A stretch of DNA of 64,000 bases from Flavobacteriales bacterium. GTDB lineage: Bacteria > Bacteroidota > Bacteroidia > Flavobacteriales_F > PHOS-HE28. Location: contig JADKJM010000009.1 of NCBI GenBank assembly GCA_016721005.1, positions 1 to 64,000 of the forward strand, read 5' to 3'. Positions 44,095 to 53,700 of this stretch are shown here, in pieces. The notes beneath the pieces are model-generated. The model was not told where the DNA came from, searched no databases, and saw only the letters and a list, made by a program, of their open reading frames with translations. Both the position numbers and the translations under genes were made by a program. Each line of letters begins with the position of its first letter. Position 1 is the stretch's first letter.

Positions 44095-44155
44095 TTCTTG
44101 GGAACTATGGCCTTGGTTCTCCCAAAGCGGCGGCGAAAATAGCCTCGCGGCCCGA

Positions 44156-45193
44156 TCACCGGTAGATCTTCCGCTGGTTCAACGCACGCTGATAACGACG
44201 CGCATTCACCAGATGCTGCTCATACGACTTGGCGAAGTCGGAATATCCGCTCAGATCAGCACGCGCACAGAAGTAGAGGTAATCATGCTTTTCCGCGCGC
44301 AACACGGCATCCAGGAAGCGCGGCTCGGGCATGTTGATGGGGCCCGGAGGTAGTCCTTGATTCTTGTATGTGTTGTAGGGTGAAAGCACTTCCTTGTCCT
44401 GGTCGAGGATGCGGCTCACATCGTTCAAGCCAAGGGCGAATTTGAGCGTGGGGTCGGCCTGAAGCGGCATACCGATCCGCAATCTGTTCATGTATACACC
44501 CGCAATACGGGGTGCGTCCGTGGCCTTCACTGTTTCAGCTTGTACAATGGATGCCAACGTGGAAACCTCAGCCCGGGACAATCCATGTTCATCCGCCATG
44601 GCGATCCGTTCAACTGTCCAGAACCGGTCGTGCTCCTTCTGCATCCGCATCACGAACTGCTTCGGTGTGGTGGTCCACCAGATCTCGTAGGTGTCCGGCA
44701 GGAAAAGACTGATGAAGGTCTCCTTGCTCAACCCCACTTCTTGTTGAACATCCGGATCGAGGAACGACGTGAGGAAGGTGACGGAGTCCGGCTCGAGTCC
44801 ACGACCCAAGCGACCTGCCAATTCCGGCAGGCTCCTGATATTGGTGAATGTGATGCGGACCGGATCCTGCTCACCCGAACGAAGTTTGTTCACCAAGGCA
44901 TTCAAACTCATTCCGCGCTTCACCACGTACCGTCCTGGTTTGACCCGATGGGTATACTTCTTCCTGCTGGACAGGAACCTGAATCCGTCCTCATCCGTGA
45001 TCGCTTCGATCCGCTTCAAGCTGTCAACGACCGTTTCGAAGTCGGCGCCGGTCGGTATCAGGAGTATTCGTGCTTCCTCCTCGAAGCGGGTTGCGGGTCC
45101 GCTGATCCGCTGCCAGCCCCAATAGCCAACCGCCGCCACGCCTAGCAAAGCGCATAACGCCAAGAGCCCCCAAAAATTCAGGCGTTTGCTCAT
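44156..45193 (-). CDS. mltG: Endolytic murein transglycosylase MltG
   Basis: 345 residues. One N-terminal membrane helix (residues ~8-27) anchors a periplasmic YceG domain. Motifs are YEIWWTTTPKQFVMRM, STLASIVQAETVKATDAPRIAGVYMNRLRIGMPLQADPT with the conserved Glu of the ET pair, and PYNTYKNQGLPPGPINMPE. It cleaves nascent glycan strands and sets their length. It starts three bases after the dapF stop, so both are in one operon. Confidence 0.96.
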   Translation of the reverse strand: MSKRLNFWGLLALCALLGVAAVGYWGWQRISGPATRFEEEARILLIPTGADFETVVDSLKRIEAITDEDGFRFLSSRKKYTHRVKPGRYVVKRGMSLNALVNKLRSGEQDPVRITFTNIRSLPELAGRLGRGLEPDSVTFLTSFLDPDVQQEVGLSKETFISLFLPDTYEIWWTTTPKQFVMRMQKEHDRFWTVERIAMADEHGLSRAEVSTLASIVQAETVKATDAPRIAGVYMNRLRIGMPLQADPTLKFALGLNDVSRILDQDKEVLSPYNTYKNQGLPPGPINMPEPRFLDAVLRAEKHDYLYFCARADLSGYSDFAKSYEQHLVNARRYQRALNQRKIYR

Positions 45194-45196
45194 GAC

Positions 45197-45979
45197 CTAT
45201 TCACGGTACGAGCCATCGAACACCCGCCGCACCGGGCCGATCAGATCCACGGACGCATATCGATCACCATCCATGCGCACTTCCACACGCAGATCACCAC
45301 CGCGCGTGCGGACAACCACGGTTGATCCTTGCACGAACCCGCGATGCAGTGCATCGATCGCGGCAGCAGTCACACCGGTGCCGCAACTCAGCGTCTCTCC
45401 TTCCACCCCACGTTCGTAGGTCCGCATCTCCACGCGGCCATCCTCTACGCGCAGGAAGTTCACATTCACTCCTTCCTTGGAGAAGCGTTCGTTGTACCGG
45501 TAATGACGCGCATCGGGGATGATCTCCACCTTTTCCGGATCGTCAACCCATACCAACAGATGGGGAGAGCCTGTATGAATAAGGTCGGCGCATTCGCTCA
45601 CCCCTTCAACAGTACCCGGGACCTTCATGGAGATCCTCACTTGGCCCTCGACCCAACGCGCTTCATGGGAACCGTCAATGGCGGTGAAGGATGCCTTGAT
45701 GGGGTCACCCACCAACGAACGCCAGAAGGCGAAGGCGCACCGGCTGCCATTCCCACAGAAGCTCCGGCTCCCATCGGGGTTGAAGAACTCCATGTGATAG
45801 TCACTCTCCGCTGAACGCGGTGGCTGGATAAGGATCAGCCCATCACTGCCGATCCCGAAATGACGATCGCAGAGCCGTTGGATCAATGCAACGTCTTGCG
45901 CCGGAAAATCCCATAGTCTGTCGTCGATCAGGATGAAATCGTTGCCGGTTCCATGCCATTTGGAAAAGGGGATCACCAT
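45197..45979 (-). CDS. dapF: Diaminopimelate epimerase
   Basis: 260 residues from ATG 45979 (MVIPFSKWHGTGNDFILIDD); the open frame extends further upstream without family similarity. The two catalytic cysteines are in SFCGNGSRC near residue 75 and ETLSCGTGVTAAA near 198. It converts LL- to meso-diaminopimelate for lysine and peptidoglycan synthesis, which fits its pairing with mltG. Confidence 0.96.
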   Translation of the reverse strand: MVIPFSKWHGTGNDFILIDDRLWDFPAQDVALIQRLCDRHFGIGSDGLILIQPPRSAESDYHMEFFNPDGSRSFCGNGSRCAFAFWRSLVGDPIKASFTAIDGSHEARWVEGQVRISMKVPGTVEGVSECADLIHTGSPHLLVWVDDPEKVEIIPDARHYRYNERFSKEGVNVNFLRVEDGRVEMRTYERGVEGETLSCGTGVTAAAIDALHRGFVQGSTVVVRTRGGDLRVEVRMDGDRYASVDLIGPVRRVFDGSYRE

Positions 45980-46137
45980 GCGAGGCCAAATATCGCGCAT
46001 CGCGCACGGTGGCCCGTTCGGTGTACGATCAACACTTCTTAACGCGACAAGGCGACACATTCGCACTGTCACGACGTTGTTCCGATGGTGCAGGCACAAA
46101 CTTTGATCGGTCAGCACTATCACAAATGCATCCAGAC

Positions 46138-47589
46138 ATGAAGCGCACATTCGGATATTTCGCCATGGGAGTTGCAGGTGCCCTGATCGCACTGTTCCTC
46201 CACGATCGCTTTCCTCAACGTGGTACGGAGCCTTCCGTATCAAGCAGTGGCAACGACCACACCCCTGTTCGGTATGTGAACCTGCCCGGTACCGGCTCTT
46301 CGGTAGCCGTTGATTTCACCGATGCCGCCGAACGCAGTGTGAATGCGGTGGTACACGTGACCACGGAGACGACCGTGAACGTGCGTGATCCGTTCGCGGA
46401 TCTCTTCTGGGGCAACAAGGCCCCAAGCCAGCAACAACAACGACAGAGTGCGGGTTCCGGGGTGATCATCAGCGCGGATGGCTACATCATCACCAACAAC
46501 CATGTGGTTGAAGGGGCGGATCGGATCGCTGTTCACCTGAACGATGGCAGGAAGTACGAGGCCACGGTGGTCGGTCGCGACCCGAGCACCGATATCGCTA
46601 TTCTTAAAGTGGATGCATCCGGATTGGCCACCTTGGAATATGGTGATTCGGATGGTGTGCGCGTGGGAGAATGGGTGTTGGCGGTCGGTAATCCGATGAA
46701 CCTCACGAGTACGGTAACCGCCGGCATAGTCAGCGCGAAGGCGCGCAACATCAACCTGCTTCAATACGATCCGGGGCGCGACATCTTCCCGATCGAATCA
46801 TTCATTCAGACCGATGCAGCGGTGAATCCAGGGAATAGTGGTGGTGCCTTGGTGAACGCACGAGGCGAACTTATCGGGATCAATACGGCCATCGCCAGCA
46901 ACACGGGACAATACATGGGCTATTCGTTCGCGGTGCCCGTGAACATCGTGAAGAAAGTGGCCAATGACCTGGTCGAATTCGGCAGTGTGCAGCGCGCCTA
47001 CCTCGGGGTGAGTATCCGGGACCTGGATCAGGAATTGGCGAAGGAACTACAGCTGGACCGTCCGCAGGGAGTGTATGTGAATGGTCTCTCCGAAGGCGGT
47101 GCTGCAAAGGATGCCGGGGTTCGTACCGGCGATGTCATCGTGCGCGTTGGCGCTGTCCCAGTGAACAATGTTCCCCAACTCCAGGAGCAGATCGGCAAAT
47201 TCAAACCAGGCGATCGCGTGCCAGTGACCATCTTCCGAAGTGGGCATGAGAACGTGGTGGAGATCACCTTGCGGGGAAGGGAAGGCCAATTGGCCGCCAG
47301 TAGCCCGAAGAACGAAAAAGTGCAAGCACTCGGTGCGGAGCTGCGGTCAGCTTCACAGGATGAGTTGAAGAGCCTTCGGCTGAAGAACGGGGTGAAGGTC
47401 GCTGCGGTGAATGGGGGGAAATTCCGCGCAAGCGGCATCCGCGAGGGCTTCATCATCACTCGGATCGATCAGGAACCGGTCGTTGAACCCGGTGATGTGG
47501 AGCGGATCCTCAACACTTCTCGCGGTGGCGTCCTATTGGAAGGGGTGTATCCGAACGGCACGAAAGCCTATTATGGTCTGGGGCTTTGA
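46138..47589 (+). CDS. Periplasmic serine protease, DegP/HtrA family
   Basis: 483 residues from ATG 46138 (ATG 46126 is also possible). The N-terminal hydrophobic segment (residues ~4-21) is an anchor or signal. The catalytic triad is His in TNNHVVEGAD (~122), Asp in PSTDIAILKV (~152) and Ser in NPGNSGGALVN (~232). Two PDZ domains follow (AYLGVSIRDL...; a second, more degenerate one ending ILNTSRGGVLLEGVYP). It degrades or chaperones misfolded envelope proteins. It is divergent from dapF. Confidence 0.95.
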   Translation: MKRTFGYFAMGVAGALIALFLHDRFPQRGTEPSVSSSGNDHTPVRYVNLPGTGSSVAVDFTDAAERSVNAVVHVTTETTVNVRDPFADLFWGNKAPSQQQQRQSAGSGVIISADGYIITNNHVVEGADRIAVHLNDGRKYEATVVGRDPSTDIAILKVDASGLATLEYGDSDGVRVGEWVLAVGNPMNLTSTVTAGIVSAKARNINLLQYDPGRDIFPIESFIQTDAAVNPGNSGGALVNARGELIGINTAIASNTGQYMGYSFAVPVNIVKKVANDLVEFGSVQRAYLGVSIRDLDQELAKELQLDRPQGVYVNGLSEGGAAKDAGVRTGDVIVRVGAVPVNNVPQLQEQIGKFKPGDRVPVTIFRSGHENVVEITLRGREGQLAASSPKNEKVQALGAELRSASQDELKSLRLKNGVKVAAVNGGKFRASGIREGFIITRIDQEPVVEPGDVERILNTSRGGVLLEGVYPNGTKAYYGLGL

Positions 47590-47667
47590 TGACCCGGTTT
47601 CCAATGACTTCACCGATCGGGACTCGGAACCGGGTCCCGGGTCTTGTGCCGTACCCCGAGGGTGGCC

Positions 47668-47675
47668 TACCTTCG
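47668..47675 (+). promoter_or_regulatory. Possible -7 box of rpoD
   Basis: TACCTTCG, one mismatch from TAnnTTTG and identical to the candidate before typA, 87 bases before ATG 47763. Confidence 0.45.
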
Positions 47676-47762
47676 CAGCCCGTTCTTACCCATAACAGGG
47701 TACTTGCACGGATGTCCCGATCACATTAACCCTTTAAGACCCAGACGACCGTGGCTTCAAGA

Positions 47763-48626
47763 ATGCGCCAACTCAAGATCACTAAGTCGATCACCAATCG
47801 GGAAAGCCAGTCGCTGGACAAGTACCTACAGGAGATCGGCAAGGAAGGTCTGATCACAGCCGACATGGAGGTCGAACTCGCTCGTCGGATCAAGGAAGGC
47901 GATGGACTCGCCTTGGAAAAACTGGTAAAGGCCAACCTGCGGTTCGTGGTATCCGTGGCAAAGCAGTACCAGAACCAGGGCCTGAGCCTCCCCGACCTCA
48001 TCAACGAGGGAAACCTCGGCCTGATCAAGGCCGCCCAGCGTTTCGATGAGACGCGTGGTTTCAAATTCATCAGCTACGCGGTGTGGTGGATCCGCCAGAG
48101 CATCCTACAGGCCTTGGCCGAGCAGAGCCGGATCGTGCGCCTACCGTTGAACCAGGTCGGTTCATTGAACAAGATCAACAAGGCCTTCGCGAAGCTGGAG
48201 CAGGAGTTCGAACGCCCACCAAGTGCGGAGGAACTCGCCATCAGCTTGGATCTTCCCCCTGAAAAGGTGGCGGATACCATGAAGGTGAGCGGCCGTCACA
48301 TCAGCATGGACGCGCCGTTCGTGGAAGGCGAGAGCAACAGCCTGTTGGACGTGTTGCCCAACAACGACAGCGCACCTGCGGATCGTCTCCTCCTGAATGA
48401 ATCGCTTGCCAAGGAGATCGAGCGTGCGTTGAGCACCTTGACCGAGCGCGAGCGTGATGTGGTGAAGTTGTTCTTCGGCATCGGCATCAACCATGGTTTG
48501 ACCTTGGAAGAGATCGGAGCCAAGTTCGACCTGACCCGTGAGCGGGTTCGCCAGATCAAGGAGAAGGCCATCCGTCGTTTGCGGCATACCAGCCGGAGCA
48601 AATTGCTGAAGGCCTATCTCGGTTGA
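47763..48626 (+). CDS. rpoD: Housekeeping RNA polymerase sigma factor (RpoD/SigA, short form)
   Basis: 287 residues from ATG 47763 (MRQLKITKSITNRESQSLDKYLQEIGKEGLI). It lacks region 1.1, as usual in Bacteroidota. Region 2 is LVKANLRFVVSVAKQYQNQGLSLPDLINEGNLGLIKAA...FKFISYAVWWIRQSI. Region 4 is LSTLTERERDVVKLFFGIG...TLEEIGAKFDLTRERVRQIKEKAIRRLR. This is the factor that reads TAnnTTTG/TTG promoters. The gap to gap is 40 bases, so the two may be co-transcribed. Confidence 0.96.
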   Translation: MRQLKITKSITNRESQSLDKYLQEIGKEGLITADMEVELARRIKEGDGLALEKLVKANLRFVVSVAKQYQNQGLSLPDLINEGNLGLIKAAQRFDETRGFKFISYAVWWIRQSILQALAEQSRIVRLPLNQVGSLNKINKAFAKLEQEFERPPSAEELAISLDLPPEKVADTMKVSGRHISMDAPFVEGESNSLLDVLPNNDSAPADRLLLNESLAKEIERALSTLTERERDVVKLFFGIGINHGLTLEEIGAKFDLTRERVRQIKEKAIRRLRHTSRSKLLKAYLG

Positions 48627-48666
48627 TCAAGTTCTTCGATCCGCGAATCCTCTCGACCCGACCACA

Positions 48667-50121
48667 ATGGAAACTGTTGCTGCCAACCCCGGTTACGAGG
48701 CCGGCTTGAAGAATTTCGTTGCCCAGGAACGCGCTGCCGTGGAACTTCTCAGTTCCGTTGGCCAGCTCATGTATGGAAAGGGCGTTGAACTCGTCTTCTT
48801 CCGCAACCATTTGCTGGATATCAGCACCAGCGAAGCGCTGAACCTGTTCAATTACTCGAAGACCGTTGTTCAAAAGCCGATCGATGTGTTCACCGCTACC
48901 CAAGTCGCCAAGGCATTGCTGGAGTTGGATCTCGCACCGAGCAAGATCGATATCGGCAAACTGACTTGGGAGTTCTCGGAGGCGGGCAAGAAGGATCTTG
49001 ATCGTTTCCTATCCACCAAGCTTGGAAGCTTCATTGGTGCGGACAAGCACAAGTTCGTGCCGCGCGATGTGGTCCTGTACGGTTTCGGCCGGATCGGCCG
49101 TATTGCCGCTCGGGAATTGGTGAAGCAAGCTGGTAAGGGCCAGCAATTGCGGTTGCGCGCCATCGTGACCCGGACACTCACTGATGAGGAGATCGTAAAA
49201 CGTGCTGCCTTGCTCCGGAACGACAGTGTACACGGCGCTTTCCGTGGCAGTGTGGTCGAGGACCTGGAGAAGAAGGCGCTATGGATCAATGGCCAGATGG
49301 TCCAGTTGATCGCGGCCAGCAATCCGGAGGATATCGACTACACCGCCTACGGGATCAACAATGCTCTTGTCATTGATAATACCGGGGTCTTCACCAAGCG
49401 CGCTGATCTTGAACGCCACCTGAAGGCCAAAGGCGTGAACAAGGTGATCCTTACCGCTCCCGGTAAGGAGATCCCGAACATCGTTTACGGCATCAACCAC
49501 AAGGAAGTGGACATCGATACCGAGCAGATCTTCAGTGCGGCAAGCTGCACCACGAATGCCATCTGCCCGATCCTGAAGGTGATCGAGGACGGCATCGGCA
49601 TCGAGAAAGGTCATATAGAGACCGTGCATGCCTATACGAACGACCAGAACCTCCTGGACAACTACCACAAGAAGCCGCGACGCGGTCGAAGTGCAGCGAT
49701 CAACATGGTGATCACCTCGACCGGCGCTGGTAGTGCGGTAACCAAAGCGATCCCGAGCTTGAAGGACAAGCTGACGGCCAACGCGGTGCGTGTTCCCACT
49801 CCGAACGGTTCGCTGGCGATCATGAGCTTGAACCTTAACCGGAAGGTCACCCTTGAGGAGGTGAACGAGATGATCCGGAATGCAGCCCTGAACGGTGAAC
49901 TGGTCAACCAGATCCATTACCAGATCGACCCTGAGCTGGTAAGTAGCGATATCATCGGCGATACGTGCTGCAGCGTGTTCGACAGCAACGCCACCATTGT
50001 AGGCCCTGATGGCCGTACAGCAGTTCTGTATGCTTGGTATGACAACGAGTTCGGCTATACGAAGCAGGTCATCCGGCTCGCGAAGCATGTGACCAAAGTG
50101 CGCCGGTTGGTGTACTACTGA
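48667..50121 (+). CDS. gap: Glyceraldehyde-3-phosphate dehydrogenase, long Bacteroidota form
   Basis: 484 residues. An N-terminal extension of about 130 residues precedes the NAD motif YGFGRIGRIAAREL (residue ~139). The catalytic Cys is in SAASCTTNAICPI near 293. HAYTNDQNLLDNYHKKPRRGRSAA and WYDNEFGYTKQV complete the active site. The extended form is common in Flavobacteriia beside a short glycolytic GAPDH and is thought to work in gluconeogenesis, but that is family knowledge. The stop is 20 bases before a poly-G/C tract. Confidence 0.95.
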   Translation: METVAANPGYEAGLKNFVAQERAAVELLSSVGQLMYGKGVELVFFRNHLLDISTSEALNLFNYSKTVVQKPIDVFTATQVAKALLELDLAPSKIDIGKLTWEFSEAGKKDLDRFLSTKLGSFIGADKHKFVPRDVVLYGFGRIGRIAARELVKQAGKGQQLRLRAIVTRTLTDEEIVKRAALLRNDSVHGAFRGSVVEDLEKKALWINGQMVQLIAASNPEDIDYTAYGINNALVIDNTGVFTKRADLERHLKAKGVNKVILTAPGKEIPNIVYGINHKEVDIDTEQIFSAASCTTNAICPILKVIEDGIGIEKGHIETVHAYTNDQNLLDNYHKKPRRGRSAAINMVITSTGAGSAVTKAIPSLKDKLTANAVRVPTPNGSLAIMSLNLNRKVTLEEVNEMIRNAALNGELVNQIHYQIDPELVSSDIIGDTCCSVFDSNATIVGPDGRTAVLYAWYDNEFGYTKQVIRLAKHVTKVRRLVYY

Positions 50122-50137
50122 TCACGATCCCCGTCTT

Positions 50138-50281
50138 GGAGGGGCCGGCCCGGGGGGCCCCCCCCTTGTTGGGGGGGGGGGTGGGGGGGGGGGGGGGGCC
50201 GGGCCCCGCCCGGGGGCGGGGCGGGGGGGGGGGGGGGGGGGGGCCCCGGCCGGGGGCTTGTGGGTTTGGGGGGGGGGGGGG
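50138..50281. other. Poly-G/C tract, probable assembly artefact
   Basis: About 140 bases almost entirely of G and C homopolymers, including runs of more than ten G, between two normal-composition flanks. Nothing else in the window resembles it. It looks like low-quality or poly-G read sequence joined into the contig rather than biological DNA. Confidence 0.75.
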
Positions 50282-50357
50282 TTTACTTTGGCGATGGTCG
50301 TGAACAGTCGATCGACGACGCCCGACCGATGAGGCTCGATGATCCCGGTAAGTGGAG

Positions 50358-50504
50358 TTACAGTCCTGATCGTGGATACAAGAAAGTAAGCACCAGGAGA
50401 GCGATCATCGCTGCAACGCACAGGTAGAATGCGACCTTCCGGAGCAACAGAACCCGCGGACCTGGTATCAGGTCCCCACGCAGGAGTGCGATCAACGACT
50501 TCAT
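50358..50504 (-). CDS. Possible small single-span membrane protein
   Basis: 48 residues from ATG 50504: a short amphipathic start (MKSLIALLRGDLIPGPR), then one hydrophobic helix (VAFYLCVAAMIALLVLTFLYP). Basic residues precede the helix, consistent with an N-in topology. No family is recognised, and the neighbouring poly-G tract lowers trust in this stretch. The remaining gap 50505-50732 shows nothing convincing. Confidence 0.35.
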   Translation of the reverse strand: MKSLIALLRGDLIPGPRVLLLRKVAFYLCVAAMIALLVLTFLYPRSGL

Positions 50505-50732
50505 GCCACCAAGTTCCGATACGGAAGCGATGCACGCAACAGGCTCCTATTCGCTGTGGTCGTCATACTGCCGGTACACAACGCGATCCCGGTTCCCAAC
50601 CTGATCCTATCGCCCACTCATCCGGGGCCAGCACTACCGTTGAATGATCTTGAAGTCGAAAAGAAGGGATGGCTGGACTCAACAGGAACCTTCTCGCGAT
50701 GCATTCGAATACGGCAGAGTTGCTCCGAAATA

Positions 50733-50764
50733 GAAGAGGCCGCCCGGTTCAGGGCGGCCTCTTC
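50733..50764 (-). terminator. Terminator of the surface-protein operon
   Basis: A 13-pair stem gaagaggccgccc / gggcggcctcttc with a six-base loop, followed on the minus strand by tattt. It lies 17 bases after the stop at 50782. The hairpin is symmetric. Confidence 0.8.
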
Positions 50765-50781
50765 ATCGATCGTAAAGCGCG

Positions 50782-53700
50782 TTAGCGCTGGATCACTACA
50801 CGTTGTGTCCGGACCACATCATTCCCACTGATCTGGATCACATACACCCCGGCGCGAACCGACCCCGGTAGATCAAGTGAGGTGTTCAGTGCTCCGTCGG
50901 TCAAGTTCAGGTTCGACGTGAGGATCCGGCTACCGAGAAGGTCATACATCTCCATGGTGACCATATCATTCCCTTGTGAAAAGCCAGTTAGCGAGATGGA
51001 CATCTGCTCCCCACGGTTCGGGTTCGGGTAAACCATCATAGCCGGTTCTTCGGCCGTTGCTCCCATCACGTCACGTTGGCTGCCACCTCCTGCGATCTCG
51101 GGACTATTATCAATGCTTACATCGCAATAGTCACCCCATGTACACCACGTTGCTCCGTGGTTCTTGCTGATGCGAACGCGAACGCTGTACGTCCGGCCGT
51201 GCAAGAGCGGATCAGCAACCCAATTGAGCTTGATGTAGTAGGTCGTGCTGGTCTTCACCGTGGTGAAATTCTCCGCGGGTAGGGTGAACTCGAACTGGTA
51301 CTTATTCGCCCCGGACAACGCCCATGCATAGAGCTTCTGGTTCGAGGGGAACTGTCGGGTAACGCCGCAAGAGAGCAGTGGGTTGTTCGGACCTGCATTC
51401 ACCAATTGGGCCGGTGGACACAACGCCAGCGCAGGGTCCAAACGGAAGCGGCATGCCGGCCCCCATTCCGAATTGGTCGAATTCACGCGACTACGAACCC
51501 GTACGTTCAGCAGCATTCCCACGGGGATGTCATTCGCGGAATTCCAATTATTGATCTTGATGTGACAGGCCCTGGTCGCACTAGCCGGACCGAATCCATC
51601 ACTGGTCGCATGGCTATGGAACCGGCGGAAGCTGTAATCTCCATTCGGGCTGAAGAACCACATCTCGTATCCGGTATTCGGATCCTGGACGCTATTCGCT
51701 CCACCATCGACCCATAGCGCTGAGACCGCATCGTTGTCATTCGCAACGATGTACTCGAACGGTACCCAGTATTCCTTGTCGCAGGAGGCCACGATCAGGC
51801 GATCCGCTCCCAACGGCAGGCAAAAGCCTTGGTGATCGGAGATCTCACTCACGTAAGTGAAACCACCGTTGTTCCGGTTATCGATGATCCGCCGACCCGC
51901 CTGATCACGAAGGATGTACCCACCGCCGACCATGCCATCACCTGCGGAATCAAGGACTCGTAATTCATAGCAACCGATGGTGAGGCAGCATTGCGAGGTA
52001 ATGCTCGTATTGGCTTGGCTTGCGTATGGTCCACCTGAGCACAGCACCGGTCCACCGCCAACAGGGACCACCTCCCATGTGGTCTCTTCGGGACTTCCAT
52101 TCGTTTGCACTTCAACTAGCACCGGCTGATCGCAACCACCGATCGGAGTTCCTTGGCATACGCAGTTCGCGTTCAATGCATCATTCTCGGTACCCGGGTT
52201 GTTGTCGTTGCACGCAGAGCCGATCTGACCGGGGGTGTTCGGGCAGTTGTCCGCTGCATCACAAACACCATCGTTATCCGAATCCTGGAACGTGCCGACG
52301 CAGTTGCAACCCGCATCGTAGAGGTCGTTGATCGTGCATGCGTCGTTGTCATCACAAGCAGTGCCCGGTTGGGCGGGTCCGCCGGGAACGCCTTCGCAAT
52401 CATTGGCCAACACACCGGCGCATACGCAGTTCGTCACCACATCACCGGTGGTGTTCGGGTTGCCGTCATCGCAGCTCTGACCATTCGTCAAGAAGGCCAA
52501 CAGCGGGCAGGGATCAACACAATCGGCAAGGCCGTCGTTGTCCGTATCGGTATCCGGGTTGCCACAACCGCACGTACCCGGGGCGATCTTGTCCGGATCG
52601 TTCGGGCAGCCGTCATCCGCATCGCAGGTGCCGTCGCTGTCGCTGTCCTCGAAGGTGCCCACGCAGTTGCAACCCGCATCGTAGAGGTCGTTGATCGTGC
52701 ATGCGTCGTTGTCATCACAAGCAGTGCCCGGTTGGGCGGGTCCGCCGGGAACGCCTTCGCAATCATTGGCCAACACACCGGCGCATACGCAGTTCGTCAC
52801 CACATCACCGGTGGTGTTCGGGTTGCCGTCATCGCAGCTCTGACCATTCGTCAAGAAGGCCAACAGCGGGCAGGGATCAACACAATCGGCAAGGCCGTCG
52901 TTGTCCGTGTCGGTATCCGGATTGCCACAACCGCACGTACCCGGGGCGATCTTGGTCGGGTCGTTCGGGCAGCCGTCATCCGCATCGCAGGTGCCGTCGT
53001 TATCCGAATCCTGGAACGTGCCGACGCAATTGCAACTCGCATTGTACAGGTCGTTGATCGTGCAGGCGTCGTTGTCATTGCACGCTGTTCCCGGCTGCGC
53101 AGGGCCACCAGGGACACCTTCGCAGTCATTCGCCAGTACACCGGCACACACGCAGTTGGTCACCACATCACCGGTGGTGTTCGGGTTGCCGTCATCACAG
53201 GATTGGCCATTGGTGAGGAAAGGCAGCAATGGGCAGGGATCAACGCAATCCGCCAGACCGTCGTTGTCCGTATCGGTATCCGGGTTGCCACAACCGCACG
53301 TACCCGGGGCGATCTTGGTCGGGTCGTTCGGGCAGCCGTCATCCGCATCGCAGGTGCCGTCGTTATCCGAATCCTGGAACGTGCCGACGCAATTGCAACT
53401 CGCATTCAGCACATCGCCTGTCGTGCAAGGGTCGTTGTCATTGCACGCTGTTCCCGGCTGCGCAGGGCCACCAGGGACACCTTCGCAGTCATTCGCCAGT
53501 ACACCGGCACACACGCAGTTGGTCACCACATCACCGGTGGTGTTCGGGTTGCCGTCATCACAGGATTGGCCATTGGTGAGGAAAGGCAGCAATGGGCAGG
53601 GATCAACGCAATCCGCCAGACCGTCGTTGTCCGTATCGGTATCCGGGTTGCCACAACCACAGGTGCCGGGAGCGATCTTGTCCGGATCGTTCGGGCAGCC

